A stretch of 64,000 bases of DNA from NCBI RefSeq assembly GCF_023078275.1, contig NC_062979.1:22921848-22985847 (forward strand), in the 5' to 3' direction. Position numbers and translations under genes: made by a program. Positions 29,890 through 41,597 of the stretch are shown piece after piece. Source of the DNA: Leguminivora glycinivorella (lineage: Eukaryota > Arthropoda > Insecta > Lepidoptera > Tortricidae). The first letter of the stretch is position 1; each line of letters begins with the position of its first letter. The notes below the pieces were generated by a model. It was given only the letters and a program-made list of their open reading frames with translations. It was not told where the DNA came from and did no database searches.

Positions 29890-30070
29890 ATAACGGGGTG
29901 TTATACGTTTGACGTGTCTGTCTGTCTGTGGCATCGTAGCTCCCGAACGGATGAACCGATTTAGGTTTAGTTTTTTTTTAGTCCGGAGTGTTCTTAGCCA
30001 TGTTTCATGAAATTCGGCTCACTATGTCGCGGTCGGGGGTTTTTTCAAAATTTTAATTTTGTGGTTAGGT
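29890..30070 (+). repeat. Repeat family C, copy 4 (5'-truncated)
   Basis: Begins at ACGGGGTGTTATACGTTTGACG and lacks the first palindromic arm. It continues through GCATCGTAGCTCCCGAACGG to TTTTGTGGTTAGGTC. Confidence 0.7.
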
Positions 30071-30132
30071 CATAATCGTAAGTATATAGATAACAATTCT
30101 TGTTTAGCGGTTACATAATGGTAATGACTTCT

Positions 30133-30265
30133 GGGGGGTTACCATGACGTACTAAAGACGTTCAGTTTAGGTTGAGAGAAAGGGACACAGCTATAGCAGT
30201 TTCATAGCTCCGTCTCTCTCTCTCAACCTAAACTGAACGGCTTTAGCACGTCATGGTAACCCCCC
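30133..30265. mobile_element. Palindromic MITE (family P1), copy 1
   Basis: The GGGGGGTTACCATGACGT arm is mirrored by ACGTCATGGTAACCCCCC. Inner arms TTCAGTTTAGGTTGAGAG and CTCTCAACCTAAACTGAA also pair. It is 133 bp. A diverged relative is at 61643-61771. Confidence 0.85.
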
Positions 30266-30299
30266 TGAAATGTTATTTGACCCGCTACGTTGACGCTGA

Positions 30300-30450
30300 C
30301 TGTACTTACCAGTGGCGGCTGGTGAAAATTTCTGCTAGGCAACACTGAGCAAAAAGAAACCTACCTTAAAATTAGGTACTTTACTAGTAATCAATTTTAG
30401 GCAAGCCGGTGGGAATCGGCTTGTGTGGACCAGCCGCTGCTGTTTTTGCA
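30300..30450. repeat. Possible MITE with CAGTGGCGGCTGGT ends
   Basis: CAGTGGCGGCTGGTG at 30312 and GGACCAGCCGCTGCTG at 30429 form imperfect terminal inverted repeats. CCGGTGGGAATCGGC lies within. No target duplication was seen, and the call rests on the TIR alone. Confidence 0.4.
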
Positions 30451-31210
30451 TTTTGTTGAGCAGTTCCCGGCAACTTTGTACATAGCCACTTCAGCAAATT
30501 TTAATTGATCCTATTTTGTTACCAACATTTAGTAATATGAGTCGACTTTCGTAAGACATTATACAGGTTAATTGTCATAATTAAAAAAATATAGATACTA
30601 GAGAACCTTAATGACGAAATAAAACTTACTAAAATCTCAATTCATCAAAAAAATCTTGGTAACAAAATAGGAATAGTAAAAACAAATTTAACTTTTTCCT
30701 TAATTTTTGTACAAACTTTTCGAGAACTGCTGTGTTACAAATTACAAAACGGGGAATGTGTCTTCATCTCCCTGGCAAGTGGCGACAAGCCGGGCTGACC
30801 GCGGCACGCTTGGACCTCGTCCAAAGCCGTGTTATGCAGATGAGTTATTAACATAGGGGTTAGGGGAGTAAACGAAGACTTAATATCTAGATCTTAAAGC
30901 CCGGTTCAAACTTTAATATAAGTAAGAAATGTCAGTAGCTAAAGTTACGTTTTTTCCGAAGACAGTCTAACAGACACGGCGTAAGTTTATTTCTTCAAAT
31001 TTGTTGACACCTACTGACATAATGTAAATTTATCAATTTCCGCTACCTTAAGGTTGTCTGGAAGAAATCGCTCTTTAGCGATAAGACCGCCTGTTGTTTA
31101 CCTTTGTTCGTGTTGCTTCCTTGTTTGTGTTGTTGTATTTTATAAAGGTGTGCAATAAAGAGTATTTGTATTGTATTGTCTTTAGGGCTTATATGTGACG
31201 GTTGTATTGG
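30451..31210. other. AT-rich stretch with a probable LINE 3' tail
   Basis: 31060-31180 (GAAATCGCTCTTTAGCGATAAG, a perfect CGCTCTTTAGCG-type hairpin, then GCAATAAAGAGTATTTGTATTG) looks like the 3' UTR and polyadenylation end of a LINE. No coding part remains and no second copy is in the window. The rest is unassigned. Confidence 0.4.
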
Positions 31211-31218
31211 GTCTTTAC
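31211..31218. other. hAT target duplication GTCTTTAC (left)
   Basis: GTCTTTAC recurs at 35752-35759, directly outside the TAGGGCTC...GAGCCCTA ends. The 8-bp length is the hAT signature. Confidence 0.85.
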
Positions 31219-32876
31219 TAGGGCTCTGGATACACGTGATTCACGCCGAACCGTAGCTACGTGATCTTAACACCGGCGGTACTAAGATCACGAATTTCAC
31301 GAACACGGCAAGGTACGTACCTCGTACGCACGTACGTACGTACTTGCCTTAGCGCCCGGATTCACGTGACACGCCGCGGGCCGTGACACGCCGCCGCCCG
31401 AACTAAGTTCGTGTGCAGAGCTTCGGGTGGCGGTTCCGTTGGGTACTTATAGTACGTTTTGTAGATTCAACTCGCCCGGGAGAAAACCAAATCATGACTA
31501 TTATTGAATTATCACTTAATACCTATAGACTTAATACTGGACGAAAGTTTTTTTACATTATGAATTAAACTTATATTTATGTTTTGCTTCGATTTTTATA
31601 CAATATATATAACTAGCGGCCCTCCCCGGCTACGCACGGGGATTATGATAAAAAATGTTATAATAAGTTATCCGTAAAAGATAGACATATGCCATCGCGG
31701 ACTTTTTTGTAGACCTATTAGAGAGACACAATTTTCCAATACATTATTTTGATATAGCTCAAACGGTTTCGGCAGCGTTTTCGATTAAAGCTCTGAGCCA
31801 GCGGGATTTTGTCCAACTCGAATAGAAAATATCGTCATATTTCAACCAATTCAAACAAAACTTTAACAAGTTATATACCTAAACTTTCCTCAAGAATTAC
31901 TCTATTCATAAGTGAAAACCATATGAAAACCCGTTCAGTAGTTTTTGAGTTTATCACGAACACACAGACAGACGCGGCTGGGGAGTTTATTTTATAAGAG
32001 AAGATTAAGTGATTTATGGCGTTATTCTGTTTCCGATTATATTGAAATTAAAACTAGCAAACTGTCCGATGCCTTACACTATATACCTGTATGGTAAATG
32101 TCAACCTGTGTTACGTTACGTCTTAATCTTAATATTGTTTATTTTCTGACATGTGCCGTCAGAATCCTCAAATACTCGACACTAACTTAAAACTGTATGT
32201 GGTAACAGTTTAGTATAGTATGGAGTAACTATTGTCCCAGAGCTGTGAGAAGTGTAAGAACCTCTTTTTCACACATGACAGCGTCCACAAAACGTAAAAT
32301 CCTGTAATAATGGTTAAAAAAATCAAGTACTTAAAATAGTATTTTATACAATCGCGATATAATACAAAGCTTTTTAGTTGAGTACCATGTTTAGGCCACG
32401 AAGCTTTGCTGAGTGGCCTAATAGTACGGTACGAGAGTGAAAAACTTAATTATATCACTATTGTATACAATACTTTTTCTACGAGTCATCATCTTCATCA
32501 TCAATGGACGGAAATATCATCATTCATGCAATTTTAAATTAATGTTAATAGCGTCGTTCACCGTTGTATCAACATCGAATTACCTAGCAACCAATTGTTT
32601 GTAACAACCGTCTCTGATTGGCCGATAACGCGACAAATAAAAAAAAATGTATTTCAGATGCAGAAAAATTTGCCAGGTATCGCAAATTAGTATATAAATT
32701 GTATGATGTTCTATTTTTGAAATTATTACAGTTAACTTAAAGTCAACTATAATGAGATTAAGTACATATATTATTATAGTTGAGTCGGAACTGCCATAGA
32801 GTATCCAACACTGAAAAGTTAGCACTTATAGTTTAGTCTGTGGTGTCCTAATTGACAGATTACAGTCGACGAGTAT

Positions 32877-33826
32877 ACTCCAATTGCTAATTCGAGTCCA
32901 AAAAAACTACGACAGATACGTCAATGTCACAGCTGTCAATGTCACTTATGTCACTGTCAAAATACTTTTCAGGTTTCGCCAACCTTCTACATTCTTTATT
33001 TGGCACGTAAGAAATCCAAGAATACTTGATGATAAAATTGTGAAGAAAATTCGTTTTAGTTTTTTTGTTTTAATTCTCATACGTCAAATTAGTTCCACCA
33101 GTCGCCACTAATGATAAATGTTGGTTTCGTTTCTTGGGGAAATAATCACCTGACGAGAAGGCCCTGGTTCAGGTTCCATCATACTCGTACTTTTGCGCTT
33201 GCGCTCACGCAAAGTCCTCGCAGATAACACAATCTTAACAACGATTTGAAATAACAGTAACTGAACAGTTAACAAAATCTTAACAAAAAACAAAAACTCA
33301 ACAAGGCAAAAAATCACCACGGAGCAAAAAAACATTCAAACAATCAGAACAGAAGTTAGACGTCGAATAAGAATGTCAAATTCAAATACAGTTTGACAGA
33401 CCATGGTGTCATGGCCGCTTCCAAAACAATGGCGGCCGTGGCAACCATAAACCCACTATACACTATTTCGCTGATTAGCTAATTGTAAAATATATGTATA
33501 AAAAATTGGTCACAATATCTATATCATCAATAGTTTGTTCTATACCGCAAAATATAGCACCAAATGTTATTGATACCTGAAGTGATACAAGCGCAATACC
33601 AACTTTACAACTAAAAATCACGGAAAAAAGAAAAAAAATCGAGCGACCTAGTATTTATGTAAATAATAAAAGACTATTAAATATATAAATCAAAGGATTG
33701 AAATAAATAATAAATAATTTATCTTGGCGTGTGTTTTTATAAAAAAGGATTATACTATTTTACAAACATTTTATTGCAGTGGCAACATCGTAGTAGTTTT
33801 TTTGGACTCGAATTAGCAATTGGAGT
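32877..33826. mobile_element. Nested 950-bp element with perfect 34-bp TIRs
   Basis: The termini begin ACTCCAATTGCTAATTCGAG and the two 34-base arms (32877-32910 and 33793-33826) are exact reverse complements, ending in a 7-A run and CTAC. The interior is AT-rich with short frames only. I could not find a target duplication flanking it (left TAT, right TTA). Superfamily unknown. Confidence 0.85.
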
Positions 33827-34200
33827 TTAAATAATACTTTTAGATAGTATATTCATTTAAAGCACCGTATTGTTTGACGAACGAGCTCAGCTATCTTACT
33901 GTGGTGGTATTTTGCAAATAATAAGTGCAGTTCCACCACGTGGTAATAAAGACAGTAAAATTTACGAGCAGCCTTTTGTACGTGAAGCTGAGTGAAGTGA
34001 GCGATGTGTTATTTTTACATTTTAGGATTTTTTTATTTAATCTGGATGGGGCAGTTTAGAATTTTAGTTTATTTCAATTAGTCACTTGACAAGATCCCAG
34101 TTGATCAACACTTGAAGGCCTTGACATTTTATTTTAGCGGTGAATTTAAAAGTTATTGTCTTGTTGTTTTGTTAAGTTTTTGTATTGTTACTGTTAATGT

Positions 34201-34394
34201 TTGAAACTCTTAACAACGAAGAAAAGTTTGGTGTGGAGATATGCCACAAGAGTCGGAGATTCAACTTTATGTAGTCTCTGCAAGGATCGGACAAACAATA
34301 AGTTTCCATGTCGTCATGGTACTACAGGATCTATCGCGAGGCATTTGACGTCAGTTCATTTGAAATCTGCTGTTACTGTTACGACATCAAACGA
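34201..34394 (+). pseudogene. BED-type zinc finger exon, remnant of hAT transposase or ZBED-like gene
   Basis: The translated segment shows the BED pattern: an aromatic W12 in SLVWRYATR, C24-x2-C27 (CSLC), then H48-x4-H53 (HLTSVH) with GSIARHL before the histidines. BED fingers bind DNA and are the N-terminal domain of many hAT transposases. The frame has no ATG; an in-frame stop lies at 34195. A consensus donor GTAAGT lies at 34395, just before an in-frame stop. It is therefore best read as an internal or first coding exon whose partners are lost. Being inside a hAT element supports transposase origin. Confidence 0.7.
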
Positions 34395-35820
34395 GTAAGT
34401 TAATTTTTTAAATAGGTGTAATCCATAATAAGTAAATGAAAGCAGCAAAGGTCTAAGTTTAAATACCATGAAAAAATAATTTTAAAGTTATTGCATATAA
34501 ATAGTATAACGAAGCTCACTTTATTAAGCAGTGCCTATTAAGCAATCAGTAATAAATGGCTTAGTTATTATATTAATTATTATTTTTGAAACAATGTATC
34601 AGTCATAAAACAGTGTTTAAATCTTAATAAAATGATAATCCTGCGCCTTGAACACTCTTAAAGTAGACTTTTTTTTACTACCATCAATCTTATTACTATA
34701 TAACGTAATTACCTAAATTAATAACAGTTAAGTAAGTTGGCTTAAAATGTATAACATAATTATTAACTAGGTATATGTTAAAATTACGTTTCCGTGGATG
34801 TCATCCTATCGTCACATTCTTAATTTTTATACTAAATTGACAAATGTCTTACTCCTTGGCTCCTTGCATTGCATCAATAGTTGAATGGTATCGTGGATAC
34901 TTATCTACCTATTAAATCTTATTAATCAGAGGGTAACTAGAGAGTTTTTGTCAACGAACATTGCAGACACATAATAAGCAGATTCAAAGGTATCACGGTG
35001 CATGGTTAAGCCCATATTACCACGTTAACGCATGGTATTTTTCAACCACAACCACTCAACAGATAAGCTTAACAAAGGATAAGGTATAGTCATGGTATAG
35101 TGCCATTTTACTAAACATACAAGTAATATTTTAGTGAAAGTATAAGCATTTTTTGAATTTGTACTCGAAGCGTCGGTTGTAGCGTAGAGACAATGCTAAC
35201 AGTGGTTATTTAATAATAAGTCGAATTTAGAATTCTAACTCTTGAAAACCTTTGGATAAAGTAAAAAACTCAAAAGACTGGAAGGAAACTTTATCTGAAA
35301 CCGTTACCAAATCTAGCAGTTGCCCTTACAAAAGGTTACCTACCCATATCGTTGGTATTTTAATAACCACTTCTAAATTAAGCCTATCGGAAACCCCGGA
35401 TCGTTTATTTGGTTATATTTATTTATTACTTACATATTAATATTTGAAAAACCGCAGTATTGAATATAAATTTTAATTCAAAAGTAATTAAGATATAACC
35501 TCACGATACCTACATTTTTATTCATAACTTATAGAGACTGCATCCGATCTCTCATGAAACGCCGCTGGCGGACCGAACGGGCGTGTCACGTGAATTCGAA
35601 CGTACGTACGTACGGATCTACGAACGTACGTACCCTAATTTCACGTGATTTATTTTCACGTGACGAACGAACCAGAAATCCGTTGCCGTGTATCACGGCA
35701 ACGTGCGTACGGCTACGTGTTCACGATACACGGTCACGACCGGGAGCCCTAGTCTTTACTACTTAACTGACTGTCAAGGACTTCAATTGATGCTTAGATA
35801 AACTTAACCTTTTCACATTA

Positions 35821-35901
35821 TTGCCAAATGATTTAAAATCCATAGATTGTCAAGGTTTCAAAACCAAATTATTTAAGTGGTGTTTACAAAAAATGTTCTG
35901 A
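35821..35901 (+). pseudogene. LINE ORF2 C-terminal tail (CR1/Jockey type)
   Basis: The 26 codons before a TGA read LPNDLKSID...FKTKLFKWCLQ, the 'NxLP ... FKxKLxxWL' ending typical of these LINEs. The following 3' region contains mirrored GGTGAACACTGGTGTTCACC and ends in a (TTGAA)n tail at 36283-36306. The hAT element inserted 60 bp upstream, so the LINE is probably older. Confidence 0.6.
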
Positions 35902-36306
35902 TCACAGGTGAACACTGGTGTTCACCTGTGAATAGAATAGAAAGGGTTCACATTGGTGAACACTTTGTATCCACTAATATGTAATATTTTTTTTTTATTA
36001 TTATTATTGTATCCTATTATAATTACTTCTTTTGACATTATGAAAATTCTATATGAGCCACTTTTCTATATGCATGACATTTACCTATCATTATTATGTT
36101 CTTTACAATTTTTATTTTCTTATTATGTATTTCAAATCTGACTTTGCGATATCTACTTTCATTTTTAATTGGTTTAATGACATGCATATCGAGAGTCAAG
36201 AGTATTGTACGCCAAATTCTGGCAGATTGTGATGTTACAAAATACTAACCCTATCATCATTTATAACCACTCACATTCGAACAATAAATTGAATTGAATT
36301 GAATTA
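35902..36306 (+). repeat. LINE 3' UTR and (TTGAA)n tail
   Basis: Non-coding AT-rich continuation of the LINE tail. ACAGGTGAACACTGGTGTTCACCTGT at 35903-35928 is a near-perfect palindrome, with another TTCACATTGGTGAAC nearby. It ends in about four TTGAA units. Confidence 0.5.
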
Positions 36307-37047
36307 ATTTGGTATCTGCATAGCATGCACTCTTCCACCCATCTCACCGGCGTTTGTTTCATTATCATCTCTTAGGTAGGTACCTACCTACTTATTCAGT
36401 CCATCCACCTTTACTCGGTGATTTTCCCCTTGTTACTTCATTCATTCTTAAATTCTTAATACCTTTTGTTGTCACATGTTTTTTTTCAAACCGTGCCCGT
36501 ACACGATTCTCTTAATTTTCCTAGGTGTCGCTTTTCGTAGATCAATGACCTTGGTTGTAAATAGAATCTATTTTAAATAGCAACACAATCTTAAAGCACG
36601 CCATTTCCTGTCACTCTCTATTAGGTACCAACCGTTTCTCTTAAAAGGAAAACATTGAATACAAAATGATTGTCACTTACCATCTCTTGTTCCGAGCAAC
36701 GGATGCCTAATGGTTGAAGGTATTAAGGTTCTTTGAATACGTTTTTAGCCTTTTTGTGCCCAGAAAGTGTTCAGAATAATAGGCACTTTGCATTGCATTG
36801 ACGTTTTTAATATGGCTTTTAGACTTCTTTGGAAATTTTAAGTTAAATTTAGCTCTTTCTAAAAGGAATATCATGTATTCAGCATTTATAAGAAATCAAC
36901 ATATCAACCATTGAAGATCTATGTGTTGTTGCCTTACCACGCATAATAGGCTACTAGACTCATCGAATTTGGCACAAGAAATGATTGTTTCCTGTTAGTA
37001 TTTGACATGAGAAACAAATTTTTATAGATTTTGGGTATTAAAAGTGT
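36307..37047. other. No recognisable feature
   Basis: AT-rich intergenic-type sequence. Nothing recognised on either strand. Confidence 0.4.
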
Positions 37048-37467
37048 ATGGTGGCTACGTATTTTCGATTAAAAAATGTGTGTAATATTTATTTTAACTT
37101 TGGCCACCGAAAACGCTGTCAGACGTGTAGTGACGTCATATTTTTATTGATAATAGCATTCTTACCTTCCCGTGTATTTACATTTTGGAGGCTGCATTAT
37201 TCGTGCATAAGTATAAGAGCCAGTTCATGGAAGTACATACAGCAGCTGCGACCCCGTCAAGTCCGGGAGCAATACAAGCACAAATTATATAAACCCGCGG
37301 TCAAGCTAGCACTCTCCTCCAAAAATGCATACTGTATGTGCATTATCATTTATAATAAGTTACCGGACATGTTTAATGTAATAAAAAAAAAATATTCATC
37401 AAATAGGCCACAGGGGCACTTTTACACGTCACATGTACATTGGTATTTAAAAAAAAGAGAGATGTAG
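37048..37467 (+). pseudogene. Possible LINE ORF2 C-terminal remnant (139 codons)
   Basis: The open frame is basic and Tyr/Lys-rich. The part at residues 90-125 (SSKNAYCMCIIIYNKLPDMF) has the YNKLP motif found near the end of CR1/Jockey-type LINE proteins, followed by a short basic tail and a stop. The N-terminal half shows nothing known and may be chance. The downstream non-coding sequence is consistent with a LINE 3' UTR. Confidence 0.4.
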
Positions 37468-38619
37468 AAGGTCTCTAAATGTCGAATTACAACCAAGAAC
37501 TACACTAAATTTTAATATAAAAAGTACAAATACAAAAAAAAAGTCTAAAATTACTTTAGAGGTGCAAATGACTCTAAATGTCACAACTAAAAATAAAATG
37601 TATATCTACTTAATCTAATTCTCCTTAGAGATGTATATGGTCTCCATGAGTCAAAATCATATATTTAAAATATTCACTAAAAGAAAGGAAACAAACGACA
37701 ACCGAATAAAGTGTCCTAATTTAATAAAAGTTAGAATTAAAGTTACTAAGTTATAACAGCCCCAGTAAGGTCTGCTCTTAAACAGACCGGTCTTCACAGA
37801 CGGCACCCGTTCACGAGTATGACGCGTATCTCAGCCATCGCCTCCCTCAACCTTTATTCGGGAAGGTGGCGACCCGATCAACGACGTCACCGCAGCAAAG
37901 ACTTTTAAGTGTGCATGACATGTTCAAGCTGCCAGGCTAAATTAAATATTTTAAAATAATAAAACATCTATTGTATAATAATTTTAGTAAATTTAAGAAA
38001 TTAGTCAAGCGATGGCTCATACAAAAATGTTATTCTGTATAATATAAATGATTTTTTGAATGATATTTTCTAGGATTGAATAATTTTATGATGACATTGT
38101 AATTAGATTCTATTTATTAAGGTTAGTTTTAGTTTTGACTTGTTATATAAATTACTTAGTATTATAATTATAGTGTGAATTGTGTGTATCGTCTTAAAAT
38201 GTATGTATGTACGCCTGTAAAGGTAGAGTTTGGTGAGACTGCTTGAGTAGCAAATATAACCTAATATGTAACCCATTCTCCACATGCATAAACAAATCAT
38301 TTCAAATTTCAAAAAGAACCTAACTTAACTTCAATCACTGACATGATGAACTTTATGCCTCATAACTTAAATCTCAGAAAATTTTGTACCTATAAGTACT
38401 CAATTCGATTTACGTCAACGGCAGCATGGGAGCCTGGGGTCCGCTTTGACAACTAATCCCAAGATTTGGCGTAGGCACTAGTTCTTACGAAAGCGACTGC
38501 CATCTGACATCTGACCTTCCAACCCGAAGGGTAAACTAGACCTATTTATTTGGTAAAATGTATCTTACAAAATTTAGAAGGCCTCATTGTCCATGCTTTT
38601 GTGGATTATACCAATAATG
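37468..38619. other. No recognisable gene
   Basis: 37780-37920 is a GC-richer patch (CAGACCGGTCTTCACAGACGG...GGGAAGGTGGCGACCCG) that resembles a LINE 3' UTR. The remainder is AT-rich and unassigned. Confidence 0.4.
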
Positions 38620-38850
38620 ACGACCGGTCTGGCTCAGTCGGTAGTGACCCTGCCTTTTAAGCCACGATCCTGGGTTCGAATCCCGGTAAGAGCATTTATT
38701 TGTGTGATGAACACAGATATTTGTTCCTGAGTCATGGATGGAGTACTTATGTATTTATTTATTTAAGTATGTAGTATATCGTCGCTTAGCACCCATAGTA
38801 CAAGCTTTGCTTAGTTTGGGGCTAAGTTGATCTGTGTAAGGTGTCCCCAA
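38620..38850 (+). mobile_element. SINE S1, copy 2
   Basis: Head GACCGGTCTGGCTCAGTCGG with B box GGTTCGAATCC, body TTGTTCCTGAGTCATGGATG, TCGTCGCTTAGCACCCATAG and GTAAGGTGTCC. The B box is a better match to the tRNA consensus than in copy 1. Confidence 0.85.
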
Positions 38851-38937
38851 AAAAACCGTTTTTTTTATGTATATTTTTGGTATTTATCTTAAAGAAGCGT
38901 TTAGATTTCTTGATTCACGACTTTGAATCTATCAGAC

Positions 38938-39210
38938 GGCGTATCATGCTTCCAATTTTATCACTTATCCACGTGGATAAGACATCTGTCACGCTTTGGC
39001 AAGTGTGTCAGTGTGAGAGTGACAGATGTGTTATCCACGTGGATAAGTGATAAAATTGGAAGCATAATACGCTGGCTGCCGGCGTATCATTTTATCACTT
39101 ATCCACGTGGATAAGACATCTGTCACTCTCACACTGACATACTTGCTAAAGCGTGACGGATGCTTTATCCACGTGGATAAGTGATAAAATTGGCAGCATG
39201 ATACGCCGGC
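38938..39210. mobile_element. Two palindromic MITEs in inverted tandem
   Basis: 38938-39075 and 39078-39210 are each hairpins of about 135 bp with GGCGTATCAT...ATxATACGCC ends and AATTTTATCACTTATCC arms. Their loops (CACGCTTTGGCAAGTG versus CACTTGCTAAAGCGTG-like) are in opposite orientations. Together they carry four exact copies of the palindrome TTATCCACGTGGATAA at 38965, 39031, 39099 and 39165, i.e. spaced 66-68 bp. The palindrome contains the E-box CACGTG. No coding capacity. Confidence 0.85.
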
Positions 39211-39426
39211 TGGAGTAGGTAATGAAAATTTATGTCGCTGGCGGTACCATAAGTATATTTTATGTAAACTTATGCCGCTCACTGTATTATGCACCCCCTT
39301 GGTTTTCAATTTGGAAGGATTTGCTCTTTATTCCTACATGCCGTAGCGTAACTCTCATGTTTATTTATTGCTGGTTAAAAGTTATTTCACAGTAAGGTAA
39401 AGTAATAGCGTAAAATGTGATTCATT
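39211..39426. other. No recognisable feature
   Basis: Short spacer between the palindromic pair and the Helitron-like element. Confidence 0.4.
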
Positions 39427-39967
39427 TTTAGGGTTCCGTAGTCAACTAGGAACCCTTATAGTTTCGCCATGTCTGTCTGTCCGTCCGTCCGTCCGTCCGC
39501 GGATAATCTCAGTAACCGTAAGCACTAAAAAGCTGAAATTTGGTACCAATATGTATATCAATCACGCCAACAAAGTGCAAAAATAAAAAATGGAAAAAAA
39601 TGTTTTATTAGGGTACCCCCCCTACATGTAAAGTGGGGGCTGATATTTTTTTTCATTCCAACCCCAACGTGTGACATATTGTTGGATAGGTATTTAAAAA
39701 TGAATAAGAGTTTACTAAGATCGTTTTTTGATAATATTAATATTTTCGGAAATAATCACTCCTAAAGGAAAAAAAAGTGCGTCCCCCCCTCTAACTTTTG
39801 AACCATATGTTTAAAAAATATGAAAAAAATCACAAAAGTAGAACTTTATAAAGACTTTCTAGGAAAATTGTTTTGAACTTGATAGAATCAGTAATTTTTG
39901 AGAAAAATACGAAAAACTACGGAACCCTACACTGAGCGTGGCCCGACACGCTCTTGGCCGGTTTTTT
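39427..39967 (+). mobile_element. Helitron-like non-autonomous element, copy 3
   Basis: Same orientation as copy 1, with well preserved end hairpins: GGGTTCC, 11-base loop, GGAACCC; and GAGCGTG, loop GCCCGA, CACGCTC. The microsatellite is (GTCT)2-3(GTCC)4. The distance between hairpins is about 0.5 kb, as in the other copies. Confidence 0.6.
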
Positions 39968-40968
39968 TGTAGATAGGGACGTAATGCCATCGCGCTGTCC
40001 CTGTCACACAATGTTATCATTTACCTATAGCTTCCAATGTGGGAGCATCATTAGCTCATTAAGCATAAGGTACAGGGGCGCAAACTCGACTGGGGAGCAA
40101 ATATAACTGGTCAATTTTTGCCATGTTTTACAATGTTTGCAATAGCTACGAGTAGAGTGTCCACCGGTTTATATATGGTAGGCGTGTTCAGTGGATGTGC
40201 AAAATAGACGTGTGCGCCGCGCCGGCGCGCCGCCGCCGCCGGTAATTTTGGCCACGCCGCCGCCGCCGATTATTAATCGGCGTGAAATCGGCGTGGCCTT
40301 GGTGGTTAATAAATTGCTCAAACTTAGTATTTGATTACATTTTTGGACTTTTTATGCAATTTCCAATACATATAATTTACTTTTATTAAAATATTCTGTA
40401 TTAAGCACTAAGAAAGATGCGAAAAACTGGATATGGGGGAAGATCTATGATCGTGACGACTTTGATCTGGCATACTACTTGAGACTTGACACAATTGTTT
40501 ACAGCACTACGAGAATACCACATCTGGAGAGCCAAGAACTTTCCTTGTTGGATCTTCTGCTATCTTTTCATCTAGATCACCATTGAATCCATTCAAGATT
40601 TCATGGCTCCTCGAAGTATTGTCCGTTCCAAAATACCCACGTGCCCACCGCGTCGGCATATTGCTTATAGCCACTGTGTGTAAGACTGTAAATCAGCAGA
40701 TTGAATAGGAGGCGATTGTTTTTTGCGCCTTACTCCCCCAGGTAACCCAGGTTTGCTTCAATTTGCATGATCCTAATTTCGTTGCTGGTTCGGTTCTGCA
40801 GGAAATGAAGCTTTTGCTTCCATTCTACAACACAAGCCTTCTTGAGCTTACCGTGGGCCTCAGTCAATCTGTGTAAGAATGTCCTATAATATTTATTTAT
40901 TTATTTATTTATTATTCTCTGTGGTTCCAATCACTGGCAAGTGTCAAACTTCATTTGATAGAATCGTG

Positions 40969-41184
40969 TTTTTTTTTTTAAGTAGCCTAATATGTGTCCC
41001 ACTGCTGGGTAAATGCCTCCTCTTCCTTCGTCCACTCATCACGATTTGATGCCTGCTCCCGCTGTCCGAGTGATATCTCTATTTTTGGTCTGCCTTTCCC
41101 CGGCGGAGCTGCAGTAACCAACCATTCAGTTGCTACTTTAGCCCACCGATCAGGTGCAAACATGTCCTGCACGTATAGTAGCAC
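40969..41184 (-). pseudogene. RTE-like LINE ORF2 C-terminal fragment
   Basis: The minus-strand translation contains RWAKVATEWLV, GKGRPK and EQASNRDEWTKEEEAFTQQW, ending at a stop followed by an A tail (T run at 40970-40979 on plus). It matches the end of the better preserved copy at 59687-60645, with an internal deletion between GRPK and the EQASNR segment. Non-functional. Confidence 0.8.
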
Positions 41185-41453
41185 ATGGAAAATTATTCAG
41201 TGGTTCCAAGACGCAAAAAACAGAACCGCATTTTCTAATAAACTGTCTGCGCCCAACTCAAAATGCCGAGACCAATATGCCGGACGTTCGTTTCCAGCAT
41301 AGTTCAGCGTGTAAAGCTCTTTTTTTCCTCGACACATATAACGACGGTATCATTGGAATTTTGCTGAAATTGTATGCTTTTGAGAGGTCACCGATGTAAA
41401 TTCCACCTCATAAAAATCAGCTTTGGCGTGACCCGATCTACAAACAAGCCCGT

Positions 41454-41597
41454 TATCATTATCATCATCATCATCATATCAGCCTTTTTGACCCACTGCT
41501 GAGCATAGGCCTCTTTTCTAGTACGCTACTTGTCCCGATATTGAGCTACTCTTATCCAGTTATGACCCGCAATTTTCCGGATGTCGTCCACCCAGCG
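41454..41597 (-). pseudogene. Second LINE ORF2 C-terminal fragment with (ATG)n tail
   Basis: 41526-41597 (minus) encodes RWVDDIRKIAGHNWIRVAQ and a stop. This is the 'RWxDDI..IAGxxW' ending of RTE-type LINE proteins. The 3' side continues through GAGGCCTATGCTCAGCAGTGGG to a (ATG)n tail at 41454-41476. It is a different family from the fragment at 40969-41184. Confidence 0.75.

Larger units (their letters stand above)
31219..35751 (+). mobile_element. hAT-type transposon, 4.5 kb, degenerate or non-autonomous
   Basis: The ends TAGGGCTC and GAGCCCTA are bounded by a perfect 8-bp duplication. Both subterminal regions (31240-31430 and 35570-35745) are unusually rich in CACGTGA, GTACGTACGTAC and CACGGCAA motifs on both strands, as expected of transposase-binding arrays. 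One BED-finger exon (34201-34394) remains. The catalytic and dimerisation parts of a hAT transposase were not found. Within it lie a 950-bp TIR element (32877-33826) and a stretch at 31612-31995 (ACTAGCGGCCCTCCCCGGC...AGACAGACGCGGCTGG) that looks like a LINE 3' region. Autonomous movement is unlikely. Confidence 0.85.
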
